Source: Lentzea indica (GTDB lineage Bacteria > Actinomycetota > Actinomycetes > Mycobacteriales > Pseudonocardiaceae). Taken from it: a stretch of 59,590 nucleotides of DNA. The stretch spans positions 1 through 59,590 of the forward strand of contig NZ_VSRL01000028.1 of assembly GCF_012184385.1 (NCBI RefSeq), written 5' to 3'. The notes below the pieces were generated by a model. The model was not told the DNA's origin. It worked only from the letters and a program-made list of their open reading frames with translations, and did not search any database. Shown piece by piece: positions 36,639 through 44,904 of this stretch (position 1 is its first letter; the number at the start of each line of letters is the position of its first letter). Position numbers and translations under genes: made by a program.

Positions 36639-37222
36639 TTTGGGTGCTGCAGCTCTTTTGATTGCGCCTTGCTGGACTTCTTGTAGTTCCGCACTTGCAT
36701 AAGAGTTGCAGAATCACGTACGTCTGCGACGCTTCGATATGTGCCGGCGTCGCCGTAGCTGCCTGCTGCTTGACGCCAGCCTTCTGGTTGAACGTCGAGT
36801 TGTTTGCCGAGAAGTGCTAAGAAGATGCGGGCTTTTTGGTCGCCGAACCCAGGAAGCTTCTTGAGGCGTTTAAGTACCTCTGCTCCACCTGGATCACCTT
36901 GTGTCCAGATAGATACGACCTCGCCATCGTAGTGTTCGATCAGGTGTTGAGCGAGGGCTTGCAGGCGCTTCGCCATCGAAGCGGGAAATCTATGGATCGC
37001 AGGTTTCTCGGCGATCACTTGAGCGAACTCGTCTGGAGTGGCTTCTGCGATGCGGTGGACGTCGAGGCTGCCCATGCGATCTGCGATGTCTCTTGGGCCT
37101 TTGAAGGCCTTCTCCATAGGAATTTGTTGATCAAGCATCATGCCAAAGAGCAGGGCAAGAGGGCTGCTGGACAGCAACGCATCCGCTTCAGGATCTTGCG
37201 CAATGCACAGCTTGGGACTCAT
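36635..37222 (-). CDS. Element-borne complete HhH-GPD DNA glycosylase (replacement copy)
   Basis: This 195-residue protein is a full-length version of the glycosylase that the element interrupts. The N-terminus MSPKLCIAQDPEADALLSSSPLALLFGMMLDQQIPMEKAF aligns with both host pieces (MTRTLCLAQNPDADALL and QQIPMEKAF), and the rest, including LKKLPGFGDQKARIFLALLGKQ, is about two-thirds identical by eye. The family is thought to act in base excision repair. Over the attachment core the host reads CTG GAC CAG CAG ATC CCG, while this copy reads CTT GAT CAA CAA ATT CCT: same residues, six third-base changes. GC is lower than in the host gene. It is convergent with the DUF262 gene. Confidence 0.92.
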   Translation of the reverse strand: MSPKLCIAQDPEADALLSSSPLALLFGMMLDQQIPMEKAFKGPRDIADRMGSLDVHRIAEATPDEFAQVIAEKPAIHRFPASMAKRLQALAQHLIEHYDGEVVSIWTQGDPGGAEVLKRLKKLPGFGDQKARIFLALLGKQLDVQPEGWRQAAGSYGDAGTYRSVADVRDSATLMQVRNYKKSSKAQSKELQHPN

Positions 37223-37483
37223 GGCGGGAAGCATGCCACGACGTTCCCAGACTTGCCTGGCCCGTTGGCACGACGGCGCGAAGCGGTGGCGTGGCGTCGA
37301 TCGCCGTGCCCAGCTCGATCAATCAGCCACATCGGCGATCGTCACGGCCTGGTGCACATCGGCGGTCGTCTTCTCGTCAATGCGCTGCCGCCAGTAGTCG
37401 CTCTCTCTGTCCGCGCCCCGTCCCGAGCACGGCCGGAGGCCGCGCGCAGCGGGCGGGGATGTGGACAGAAGAGGAGGGCGCCT

Positions 37484-37502
37484 GCGCTGGCGAAGCCAGC
37501 GC
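37484..37502 (-). terminator. Hairpin downstream of rep
   Basis: GCGCTGGC and GCCAGCGC form a perfect 8-bp stem with a GAA loop, 32 bp beyond the rep stop on the minus strand. The 312 bp between the glycosylase copy and rep (37,223-37,534) contain no other convincing feature; codon use of the open frames there is not gene-like. Confidence 0.5.
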
Positions 37503-37534
37503 CTTGAACAGGGAGAAGAAACTTTGAACCACCG

Positions 37535-38920
37535 TCATGCAGCCGAGTCCGTGTCGGCCGGCCGCGCGACAGGCTTTAACCGATGCTGCTCACGGATCAG
37601 CTCGGCCCACGACTCTTCGCCTGCGTTGGTGTAGCCGACACCGGCAACGGCCCAGTCACCAACACAGACGGTCTGCTGATGAGCCGGAAGCGGATCAAGC
37701 CCGGCAAGCTCGCGAGCGAGATCAGCTCGGAACCTCGCTCGATCGCTGCGCATGGTCCCGAGCGTCGTGGAATACCGACGACTCTTGGTCGAGAAGTGCC
37801 CGCCGTACCCGAGCATGTGCGCCCACTCCCGCAGCTTCAGGTACGCGTGGTCCTCGTGGCCGCCCAACTCCCAACACGTCTCGATCATCCGGCGCGCGTG
37901 GTCTGACAGACCGCGAACGCGATGCAGGTGACCAACGCTCCTGATCTGCCGATCAACGGTTCCCGCGGCTTCGGCTCCCTTCGTGGCATATTTCGCGATG
38001 TACCGCGCCACCTTGGCATCCGTCCAGCCGTCCCCGTCGTGCTCGATCGGCCTGATGTCGAGTTGCTTGCCCCAACGGATCGTCTGCGAGAACCCAGGCA
38101 CGCCAACTCGCGCCACGCGGGCAGCGCTGTTGATCGCATCGCACAACATCCCCGCGTCCACACCGAACGGCGGCGGTTCGCCCGGACCGGACGGCCCGTC
38201 GAGCCGAATCACGGCGTGGAAGTGGACCAGGCCGCGCACTTGGTACTCGGCGACCTTCGCGTACTCGACCCGCAGGACCTTCGAAAGCTTCGAGCGCGTG
38301 ACTCCGAGGGCCTCGGCCAGATGCCGGCGTAGGTACACGGCGAACGTGTGCCACAGCTCGCCAGCACGGTTGTTCCACAGCACCGCTTCTGCGTAGTCGT
38401 AGCTGTCCGGATCAACCGCCTGCCCGATTGCTGAGTCGCCTTCTTCGTGCTTGGCACGGCACGAGGGGCCTTCACGGCGCGGGTGACACGGACGAACAGC
38501 ACCGGCCGCGTCCACGACCCGTGCATGCACTGGCCCGAACGACGGCGCGGTGAACGTGGCGAACACCCGAGGGTGCGACGCGACGGAGGCCGGAACGTCG
38601 CGATCTCCGGCAAGCCCCGACCTGATCAGATGGAACGTGTCGTCGGCGTAGACCTGCGAGCACGCCTCGCACCGGCTCGCGCGTCGGTTGCCGCAGGCGG
38701 TCAGCAGGTACTCGTTCGGCTCGTCCCACGTCGAGTAGGTACTGAGCACTTCGCCGGTCGCGGCGTCGACCGTGGCGGATGAGCCAACCAGACGGATCGG
38801 TGCGGAGCAGCCGCGCGTGCTGGCGACCATCTCTTTCCAGCGGTGGAAGTCCTGCTTGTTCGCCGCACCCTTCGCCAACGACACGAACTCGGGCGGCAGG
38901 TTGATCTCGTGGCCGCTCAT
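37535..38920 (-). CDS. HUH-type replication initiator (RepSA-like)
   Basis: This 461-residue protein of the actinomycete Rep family would nick the element's origin to start rolling-circle replication. The HUH metal motif is QVRGLVHFHAVIRLDG near residue 232, and the catalytic tyrosine region is VARYIAKYATKG near residue 307. An N-terminal Cys set (CGNRRASRCEAC) is typical of RepSA proteins. The ATG at 38920 follows AGGAGG and overlaps the stop of the small upstream gene as TGATG. Such Rep proteins maintain excised actinomycete integrative elements. Confidence 0.88.
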   Translation of the reverse strand: MSGHEINLPPEFVSLAKGAANKQDFHRWKEMVASTRGCSAPIRLVGSSATVDAATGEVLSTYSTWDEPNEYLLTACGNRRASRCEACSQVYADDTFHLIRSGLAGDRDVPASVASHPRVFATFTAPSFGPVHARVVDAAGAVRPCHPRREGPSCRAKHEEGDSAIGQAVDPDSYDYAEAVLWNNRAGELWHTFAVYLRRHLAEALGVTRSKLSKVLRVEYAKVAEYQVRGLVHFHAVIRLDGPSGPGEPPPFGVDAGMLCDAINSAARVARVGVPGFSQTIRWGKQLDIRPIEHDGDGWTDAKVARYIAKYATKGAEAAGTVDRQIRSVGHLHRVRGLSDHARRMIETCWELGGHEDHAYLKLREWAHMLGYGGHFSTKSRRYSTTLGTMRSDRARFRADLARELAGLDPLPAHQQTVCVGDWAVAGVGYTNAGEESWAELIREQHRLKPVARPADTDSAA

Positions 38921-39075
38921 CACGCGGCCTCCTGCTGGTGCTGGGCGGCCCGTTCGTCGGCGAGTCGAACGCCGAAGATCGCGTTGACGCGCTGCCAGCG
39001 TTCTTCGCTCCAGGCGGGCACGGCTGCTGCTTGCTGCTCGGCCCACTCCCACATCTCGTCGGGCGATGGCCCCAC
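38920..39075 (-). CDS. Small protein translationally coupled to rep
   Basis: This short frame of 51 residues (MGPSPDEMWEWAEQQAAAVPAWSEERWQRVNAIFGVRLADER, Gln-Glu-rich end) uses host-like codons and ends in TGATG, sharing bases with the rep start. The GTG at 39075 has AGGGGAG eight bases upstream; a GTG at 39084 is possible. No named family is recognised. Tiny genes before rep are usual in actinomycete elements, where they may be excisionase-like or regulatory. Confidence 0.65.
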   Translation of the reverse strand: MGPSPDEMWEWAEQQAAAVPAWSEERWQRVNAIFGVRLADERAAQHQQEAA

Positions 39076-39149
39076 AAGAAACACTCCCCTTCACGGTCGT
39101 GGAGCCACGACGCGTCAACACAGGCAGCGCGGGGATCTACCCCTACTTG

Positions 39150-39280
39150 TGTTTGTGAAAGGGAGTGTTTGTGTGGTGGTTGCGGCCTTCTGTGGCACCC
39201 CAGAGGGCTTGACCCTCGTGCTGCTCTCGTCAGGGGATGATGTGCCACTCCGCAGGCCGTAGCCTCAAGTTTTGTTTGTG
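39150..39280. repeat. Three TGTTTGTG repeats in the rep leader region
   Basis: TGTTTGTG occurs at 39150-39157, 39166-39173 and 39273-39280, the only A/T-richer stretch in this part of the element. The 312-bp gap (39,076-39,387) has no gene. The repeats may be operator or origin iterons for the rep unit. Confidence 0.4.
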
Positions 39281-39387
39281 TGTATAGGTTTCTGGCGCTT
39301 GTGTTGAGTTGTCGCACGTGCTCGCGAACTGCGTCGCGGCTCCGTTTCGGTTGATCAGACGGCCATCAGGCTGCGGCCGGTGTTCGG

Positions 39388-39696
39388 TCAGTCGTCGTGC
39401 TCTGCGGCAAGGCGGCGTTGGATCGCCGCGACTGAGTTGGCGAGCTCGGCAGCGACTCGGCGAGCTTGTTGGCGGGCTGTTCGGCGTCGCCACGCCGCTT
39501 TGAGACCGCAGGCAATCGCGTACAGAGCGACGCAAGCCCACACGACGCACACGGCGACGACTTGGACTGCTTCGGCGAAGGCACTTGGCGCTGCGAGGAC
39601 CTGTTCGCTCGCGAACACGCCACCCGCACCAGCAGCAAGACCACCAAGCAGCAGAAGAGCGCCACCAGCTCCAGCGTCCACCGGTTCACTCGGCAC
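39388..39696 (-). CDS. Small membrane protein of the element (Spd-like)
   Basis: This 102-residue protein has two hydrophobic segments (GALLLLGGLAAGAGGVFA and VQVVAVCVVWACVALYAIACGL), then a basic Arg-rich cytoplasmic tail (KAAWRRRTARQQARRVAAEL). It resembles the small spread (Spd) proteins of actinomycete conjugative elements in size and topology; the match is not to a defined family. The GTG at 39696 gives an 11-bp overlap with the preceding gene. A different frame over the same bases has poorer codon positions and was not chosen. Confidence 0.6.
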   Translation of the reverse strand: MPSEPVDAGAGGALLLLGGLAAGAGGVFASEQVLAAPSAFAEAVQVVAVCVVWACVALYAIACGLKAAWRRRTARQQARRVAAELANSVAAIQRRLAAEHDD

Positions 39697-39994
39697 GCCC
39701 GACGAGTGCGCTCCAGCGGGCCATCTCGCCTTCACTCACCGGTGCGAAGGTCTCTGGCTCCGCGTTGCTGGCCGCCTGGTGCAACTCCTCGCACCTGGCC
39801 GCGAACTCGGTGGCTGCCTTCGCGAGACCCCACGCGAACTGAGCGGCGAGCTTCAGGCCTTCCGGGCCGTCTGGCGTCTGCACTGCAATCTGCGAGTCAC
39901 CGATTGCGGCCATCAGTGACGGTGCGCCTGGCATGTGCTCGACCAGCGCTGAAAATGCTCCTTCCTCTGGTCGAGCGAGTACGTAGAACCCCAT
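39686..39994 (-). CDS. Hypothetical element protein
   Basis: The 102-residue protein (MGFYVLARPEEGAFSALVEHMPGAPSLMAAIGDSQIAVQTPDG) has no signal or membrane segment and no family that I recognise. The second half is a helix rich in Ala and Glu. Codon use is normal for high-GC DNA. It is the first gene of the leftward set (this gene, the small membrane protein, then the rep unit) and is divergent from the XRE/TPR regulator. Confidence 0.6.
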   Translation of the reverse strand: MGFYVLARPEEGAFSALVEHMPGAPSLMAAIGDSQIAVQTPDGPEGLKLAAQFAWGLAKAATEFAARCEELHQAASNAEPETFAPVSEGEMARWSALVGRAE

Positions 39995-40151
39995 CTCGTG
40001 CCTCCCGTCGAGTCGTCCTGACACGACGATCGGCGCGCTGAGGCTATGAACCCACCACGCAGGTGACTGAGATATCCAATCCGCTCATATCCGCACGTCA
40101 GCGGGTGCTCGTGTGATTACACTCGGGCTTGATCGCAGGTCAGGGACGGTG

Positions 40152-41543
40152 ATGGGCGGACGGGATACGCCTCGGCAATGCCGGGGATGCGGAACGCGGT
40201 TGGCGAGTGACAACCGCGCATTTCTGTGTGCGCCCTGCGTCCGTCGCGATGTTCAGGCGTCCCGTGCGCCTGCCAAGGTTGCCGAGTTCTGGGACCGTCC
40301 GCGCCTTAGCGCTGCATTGCGGTCGAGGCACTTCGGCCACGTGATCGAGGCTTACCGGAAAGAGCATGATCCGGCTCTGACCCAAGCGAAGATCGGACGC
40401 TGGTTCGGGCTGACGCAGGGACAGATCAGCCGCTTGGAACGCACCGTCGAGCCGCTTCAGGACCTGAGCAAGCTTGAGCAGTGGGCGCATGCTCTCCGCA
40501 TCCCAGAGGCGCTGTTGTGGTTCCGGTTCGCCGAGGACGACGTGCCGCCTGCCTCGGTGATGCCGTACGAGTCCGGCTTTGGCTGGTTCAATGCGCCGTC
40601 ACCGGAGGCCGTTGAGCGGATCGTCGGGACGGCCGATGTCGAGACGCTGCGGGCGATGACGCGAACATTCAGGCAGCTCGACAACCGCTTTGGCGGTGGG
40701 CATGCGCGCGCGACGGTCAGCCACTACCTCGTAGGCGAAGCCGTACCTCTCTTGCGCGGTGGTCGATTCCGTGACGGTGTGCGGCGGGAGCTGTTCGGAG
40801 CGGTCGCGGAACTCAATCAGCTCGCTGGATGGATGGCGTACGACGTCGGTGACGCCAGCGCTGGGCGCAAGCATCTGCGGCAGGCGCTCCAGCTTTGCCA
40901 GGACGTCGGTGACGACGCGCTTGCAGCCGAGATGCTGGCTGGCATGAGCCATCACGCGGCTTTCGTTCGATCGCCTCTCGTCGCCGTCGACCTGGCGAGA
41001 GCTGCGCGAGACAACGCCGGCCGGACTGGCATCTCCGCGCTCATAGCTGAGTCCGCGGTGATGGAGGCTCACGGCCTCGCGCTGCGTCATGATGCCAAGG
41101 GATGCCTTGTGGCGCTTGGGGATGCGGAGACTTCGTTCTCGTCGGCGGGCTCGGATGTGCCGGAGTGGCTGAGGTACTTCGATGCCGCGTACATGGCGGC
41201 GAAGTTCGCGCACTGCTTCCGGGATCTCGGGCGGCCTGAGGAAGCGGAGCGGTTCGCTCGGCGGTCGCTGGAGATGACCGAGGGGTACGACCGAGGGCGG
41301 CTGTTCAACACGGCCTTGCTTGCTTCGATCCTGGCTGATCAGCGGCGCGTTGAGGAAGCCTGCGCAGCGGGCACCAGTGCTCTGCGCATGGCGGGGAACA
41401 TGCACTCCGTCCGGACTGTGGCGTACCTGGAGGACGTGGCTCGGCGTCTCCAGCCGTTCCGCGCTGAGCTTGCGGTGCAGGCGCTCTACGCGGAGATGAC
41501 GGCTGTTGGCATCGGACTAGCCGAACGCGAGGACGTGAAGTAG
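40152..41543 (+). CDS. Element regulator: zinc-ribbon, XRE HTH and TPR-like domain
   Basis: This 463-residue protein starts with a CxxC...CxxC ribbon (CRGCGTRL, CAPCVRRD), then an XRE HTH (YRKEHDPALTQAKIGRWFGLTQGQISRLERTVEPLQDLSKLEQWA), then helical repeats of TPR type (about residues 170-460). Regulators of this build are found beside a Nudix gene in actinomycete integrative elements, where a linked activator (Pra) controls rep and integrase genes. That role is inferred here. TACACT about 30 bp upstream may be its -10 box. Its last 27 bp overlap the opposing Nudix gene. Confidence 0.8.
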   Translation: MGGRDTPRQCRGCGTRLASDNRAFLCAPCVRRDVQASRAPAKVAEFWDRPRLSAALRSRHFGHVIEAYRKEHDPALTQAKIGRWFGLTQGQISRLERTVEPLQDLSKLEQWAHALRIPEALLWFRFAEDDVPPASVMPYESGFGWFNAPSPEAVERIVGTADVETLRAMTRTFRQLDNRFGGGHARATVSHYLVGEAVPLLRGGRFRDGVRRELFGAVAELNQLAGWMAYDVGDASAGRKHLRQALQLCQDVGDDALAAEMLAGMSHHAAFVRSPLVAVDLARAARDNAGRTGISALIAESAVMEAHGLALRHDAKGCLVALGDAETSFSSAGSDVPEWLRYFDAAYMAAKFAHCFRDLGRPEEAERFARRSLEMTEGYDRGRLFNTALLASILADQRRVEEACAAGTSALRMAGNMHSVRTVAYLEDVARRLQPFRAELAVQALYAEMTAVGIGLAEREDVK

Positions 41544-42065
41544 GCCGACTTGCGCGGCTGCTCCGATGATCTCGCCCTTGGCGATCATGTCCTTGATCGA
41601 GGACAGCGGAATCCAGGCAACGCGTTCGGCTTCGTTGATGTCGGCCTGCTGGCCGGTGTCCTCTGCGCCTTCGGCGACGTAGATCAGGTTCTCAAAGTCG
41701 GCGGTGCCCGTGAGGGGCTGGAACGTTGTCAGCAGGCGGACGCTACGAGGCTTCCAGCCGGTTTCCTCGATCGCTTCGCGCTCAGCGCAGGCAGCTGGGT
41801 CCTCGTTCGGGTCGAGGTAGCCGCCGGGGAGTTCCCAGGTCCAACGGTCCATGATCCAGCGGTGTCGGTAGAGCATCAGCACGTTTTCGCGGGCATCGTC
41901 CAGAACCAGCGTCATGACCGCTTTGGGCATCCGCAAGACCCACTGCTCGAAGTGCACGCCGTCTGGAAGCTCTACATGGGCGATGCTGACGTTGAGCTTG
42001 CGGGTGTCGTCTACGAGGCGCTCTTCATGAATCTTCCAGCGAGTTGGTTCTGACGGACGGTCCAT
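41517..42065 (-). CDS. Nudix hydrolase
   Basis: This 182-residue protein has the Nudix box GGYLDPNEDPAACAEREAIEETGWKP, matching the GX5EX7REUXEEXGU pattern, preceded by DRWTWELP. It hydrolyses a nucleoside diphosphate derivative; the conserved QPLTGTADFENLIYVAEGAE suggests an ADP-ribose or NDP-sugar pyrophosphatase-like enzyme. Nudix genes next to the regulator are a known, unexplained part of actinomycete integrative elements. ATG 42065 is preferred; a GTG at 42074 is also possible. Confidence 0.9.
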   Translation of the reverse strand: MDRPSEPTRWKIHEERLVDDTRKLNVSIAHVELPDGVHFEQWVLRMPKAVMTLVLDDARENVLMLYRHRWIMDRWTWELPGGYLDPNEDPAACAEREAIEETGWKPRSVRLLTTFQPLTGTADFENLIYVAEGAEDTGQQADINEAERVAWIPLSSIKDMIAKGEIIGAAAQVGLLHVLAFG

Positions 42066-42117
42066 GGTGGTCACAGCCCGTTACAGTAGTCGACATAGAT
42101 GCCGAGCCCAACTGTCG

Positions 42118-42993
42118 TCATTCTCCAAAATGAGGATCTCGGCCGACCTGGTATCGCGCATCGCTGAACTGCTCTTCCCAGTAGGCGAAACGGGAAGCGA
42201 GGAAGTCTGCGCGGTCTGGGGTGAAATGAGGGCTTTCGTGCACCGCCTGCGACTTGTTGGTAATATCCTTTACGTACCAAGCGTCGCTTGGTGAGGTCTT
42301 GTATGTTGCTGGCACGGTTATCGCTTTGAAGTTTCCGTTCAAGTGTCTAACACAAATTTGGTTGCGCGCACCTTCGTCGGGACGGAGTCGATCGTAGGTC
42401 ATCGTTACGATATCTGGTGCCAGCGCCTTAAGTGAGCCGATTGCATCGTGAGTCCGAGAAGGGTCGTCTCGACGCCCGTAGATGAGGCAGTACTTGAACT
42501 CAAGGTGGTAGCCGATGGGGCCGTACATCTCTCGAAAAAGCAGCTGATTTGTCGGAGAGCTCAGATGCTGCTTCCAGCTGGCGATTTGGCTCAGTGCTTG
42601 GGTAAGTTGTGCTGTCGGCTGACACCTGTCTGTGAACCAGCGCTTTTTCGGGTCTTCTATCTCGACCATGACAGCCCACTGTGTCTGGCTGTCATTGGGC
42701 AGCCATAGGAAGTCGGGGACCTTCTTCGTGATTCCCGGCAAAGGTGGCTGCGATACTAACATCTGCCTGAGAGGGTTTGGTGGATGGAAGTAGTTCTCTG
42801 GAGTAGCTCCTACGAACGCATCGTGGCCGGGAACAAGGCAGGGATGCTTTTCGAGAAATTTGTGTACTTCCCGCTCGTTGGCTGGTGGTCGTTTTAGGAA
42901 AATCGCCCATTCTTGGATGACTTCTTCGCTGTAGTCATCCCAGCTTAGCGCTGGTGGTCCGTCGGTAACGACTTCGTACGGCTCGTCAGGCAT
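42118..42993 (-). CDS. Shedu-like (DUF4263) nuclease, putative phage defence
   Basis: This 291-residue protein has the features of the Shedu family: a helical entry segment REVHKFLEKHPCLVPG, then the PD-(D/E)xK core KVPDFLWLPN, WAVMVEIEDPKKRWFT with the acidic and Lys residues, and QALSQIASWKQHL. Shedu proteins are single-gene nucleases that protect against phages. The ATG at 42993 is used; longer open frames upstream are antisense to the integrase region. Codon use and GC are clearly lower than in the host. It sits between the Nudix and integrase genes. Confidence 0.8.
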   Translation of the reverse strand: MPDEPYEVVTDGPPALSWDDYSEEVIQEWAIFLKRPPANEREVHKFLEKHPCLVPGHDAFVGATPENYFHPPNPLRQMLVSQPPLPGITKKVPDFLWLPNDSQTQWAVMVEIEDPKKRWFTDRCQPTAQLTQALSQIASWKQHLSSPTNQLLFREMYGPIGYHLEFKYCLIYGRRDDPSRTHDAIGSLKALAPDIVTMTYDRLRPDEGARNQICVRHLNGNFKAITVPATYKTSPSDAWYVKDITNKSQAVHESPHFTPDRADFLASRFAYWEEQFSDARYQVGRDPHFGE

Positions 42994-43039
42994 GATCAAT
43001 ACTACCGCCGTAACTGTTAAAAACCTCCACGGGGGTCGG

Positions 43040-44653
43040 CTACTGCGCTTGTCGCCACACCAGCTCGATGCGGTCTGGATGAAAACCTCGTCGGCCATTC
43101 GCTGGAAAGACAAGCACGGCTGCAAGTGCTTCCTCGATGTAAGCGCGCTTCTGTGCCAGTGGGTAGTTGTCCCAGTCGGAGCGGATCGTGGCCATGGCAC
43201 TACTGGTCCTTGCGGCCTTCGCCAACCAACGCTCACGATCCGTGAGTAGCTCACGCTCCTGCTGCTCAAGCTCGGGCAGCATGGCGAAGTAGCGGTTGGC
43301 TGAGATCCGGCGTTCCTTGCGGGCTGCGCTCAGCTCCCGCAGGTCCTCACGAACCTCGGCGAGCTCCGCTTCCTGTGCCCACGGCTCCGGCGCGCTCTGG
43401 GCTTCACGTCGCTCCGCTTCCAACTCGTACTTGCGGATGACAGCAGCGGTCACCCACGCGTCGGTCTCCTGGCCAGGAATGCTGACGCCTCCGCCGCAAC
43501 CCCCCTTGTTCCTGGCCTCACAGGTGTAATAGAAGCGGTTGGGATCTTTGACTCGCGACGCATGAGCCTTCAGTGCGCGGAGTTTGCCGCCGCAGTCGTC
43601 CTTGCCGCAGCGAAGCGTGCCGGTGAGCAGGTACGTGCGGGTGTTCTTGCCGCGTCCGGCGATCGCATGGTTACCGATCACGGCTGTGACCGCGTCCCAC
43701 TCGTCGACGGTCAGGATCGGCTCGAACTGCCCGATGACGGGCTCTCCGGCGTCGTCACGAACGATCTCGACGCGGAACGACTCCTTGCCGGTCTGCTGGT
43801 TGATCTCGCGCACGTTCCGCGACCGGAATCCGCAGACCCGAGGGTTCCGGAAGACCGTCTTCACCGTCTGGTTCGTCCACTTGTTGCCTAGCGGTGTGGA
43901 GACGCCTTGGTCGTTCCAGTCATTGACGATCGCGCCAAGGGGAGCGCCACGCAAGATTCGCTGCGCGGTCTCCCTGATCAGTTCGGCTTCGGCCAGGTTC
44001 AGCGTCCGCTTGTCCTCGTTCCAGCCGAACGGGCGTCGGCCACCGGTCGGGATGCCGGCCAACTCCAACGCGCGGTGCTTGCGGCGCACACGACGCGCGG
44101 TGTCGGCGGACTGCTTGTTGTTGGTGGCAACGACGATGCGCGCCACGGTCCGGCCGTTGTCGGTCAGCAGGTCGAGGGTGCCCGTGATGTCCATGATCGG
44201 ACGCTTGAAGTGCTCCACGACCTCGATGGCGTCTTCGAGGTGCCGGTTGTCGCGGGTCAGCCGGTCGATGTCGTAGACGACCAGGCCGTCCAGCCGCTCA
44301 CCATCCGGCGTAGTGCCGCGCTTCAGGTCGTTCAGTGCACCCTCGAAGATCGGACGCACGACGCGGTAGGTGTACGAGCCGTCCGGGAGTTGCACACGCT
44401 TGCGCTTCCAGGCGGAGGTGTCTGGCTCGATGTACGTGTGGACGTACTGGCCCTTGCGGGACTCGACGTACGTGCGGCAGTCCTTCTCCTGCTCCTCGCG
44501 TCCCTTGATGTCCTTGCCGGACAAGGGGAAGCTGCGCGCGTTCGCCTGCGGGTCGTCGTGGTTCAGTTCGAACGACAGGCGGACGAGACCAGCGAGGTTC
44601 AGGCCTTCGAAGTCGCCCCAGTGCGCGCGTCGGACGCGGTCGGATGGGTCCAT
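43040..44653 (-). CDS. Large serine integrase
   Basis: This 537-residue site-specific recombinase has the resolvase domain with LVRLSFELNHD (catalytic Ser27), GLVVYDIDRLTRDNRHLEDAIE and the recombinase domain (RAPLGAIVNDWNDQGVSTPLGNKWTNQTVKTVFRNPRVCGFRS). A zinc ribbon (LRCGKDDCGGKL ... YYTCEARNKGGCGG) and a coiled coil (EAELAEVREDLRELSAARKERR) complete the usual layout. It starts 24 bp inside the right attachment core, the normal place for such an enzyme, and is presumably responsible for insertion into the glycosylase gene. Confidence 0.96.
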   Translation of the reverse strand: MDPSDRVRRAHWGDFEGLNLAGLVRLSFELNHDDPQANARSFPLSGKDIKGREEQEKDCRTYVESRKGQYVHTYIEPDTSAWKRKRVQLPDGSYTYRVVRPIFEGALNDLKRGTTPDGERLDGLVVYDIDRLTRDNRHLEDAIEVVEHFKRPIMDITGTLDLLTDNGRTVARIVVATNNKQSADTARRVRRKHRALELAGIPTGGRRPFGWNEDKRTLNLAEAELIRETAQRILRGAPLGAIVNDWNDQGVSTPLGNKWTNQTVKTVFRNPRVCGFRSRNVREINQQTGKESFRVEIVRDDAGEPVIGQFEPILTVDEWDAVTAVIGNHAIAGRGKNTRTYLLTGTLRCGKDDCGGKLRALKAHASRVKDPNRFYYTCEARNKGGCGGGVSIPGQETDAWVTAAVIRKYELEAERREAQSAPEPWAQEAELAEVREDLRELSAARKERRISANRYFAMLPELEQQERELLTDRERWLAKAARTSSAMATIRSDWDNYPLAQKRAYIEEALAAVLVFPANGRRGFHPDRIELVWRQAQ

Positions 44654-44667
44654 ACGCTAGTCATACA

Positions 44668-44775
44668 CTAGACAGTGTGCTGGTCCAGCAACATGCCGAG
44701 CAACAGCGCGAACCTGTCCTTCGCCAGCAGGGCGTCGGCGTCGGGGTTCTGCGCGAGGCACAACGTGCGGGTCAT
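44668..44775 (-). pseudogene. Chromosomal HhH-GPD gene, 5' fragment
   Basis: The fragment reads MTRTLCLAQNPDADALLAKDRFALLLGMLLDQ, then HTV and a stop contributed by the element. It is the missing N-terminus of the glycosylase at 32,120-32,605; the break is at the 8-bp core. Joining the two pieces through the core restores an uninterrupted LLDQQIPMEKAF. Confidence 0.88.
44678..44685. other. Attachment core, right end
   Basis: TGCTGGTC is identical to the left core. Bases to its right encode the N-terminal fragment of the host glycosylase on the minus strand; bases to its left lead into the integrase gene. Confidence 0.85.
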
Positions 44776-44904
44776 GGCGGCAATGGTTACACGACCGGCT
44801 GCTCCTCGCTCGTACGTGCCATCTCGCAATGTCGTTCGCGAGCAGCGCGTGCGGGCGAAGCTCCTGGTGGGCAAGGACTGCAGAACAGCGGGAGCATGCG
44901 GGAG

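Larger units (their letters stand above)
32589..44685. mobile_element. 12.1-kb integrative element (AICE/IME type) inserted in a DNA-glycosylase gene
   Basis: The ends are identical 8-bp cores, TGCTGGTC at 32589-32596 and 44678-44685, each joined to one half of the same HhH-GPD gene. The element carries a large serine integrase right at one end, an HUH Rep protein, two small accessory genes, an XRE/TPR regulator and a Nudix gene (the backbone of actinomycete integrative elements). Its cargo is a putative three-gene defence operon, a Shedu-like nuclease and a full copy of the disrupted glycosylase gene. No FtsK/SpoIIIE-type transfer gene is visible, so it is probably not self-transmissible. 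Cargo GC is clearly lower than that of the host. Confidence 0.9.

Noticed and set aside
39366..39689. Alternative 107-codon frame over the small element membrane protein
   Set aside because: Its codon third positions are poorer and its second half is low complexity; the frame at 39388-39696 has two clear membrane segments and a coherent basic tail.
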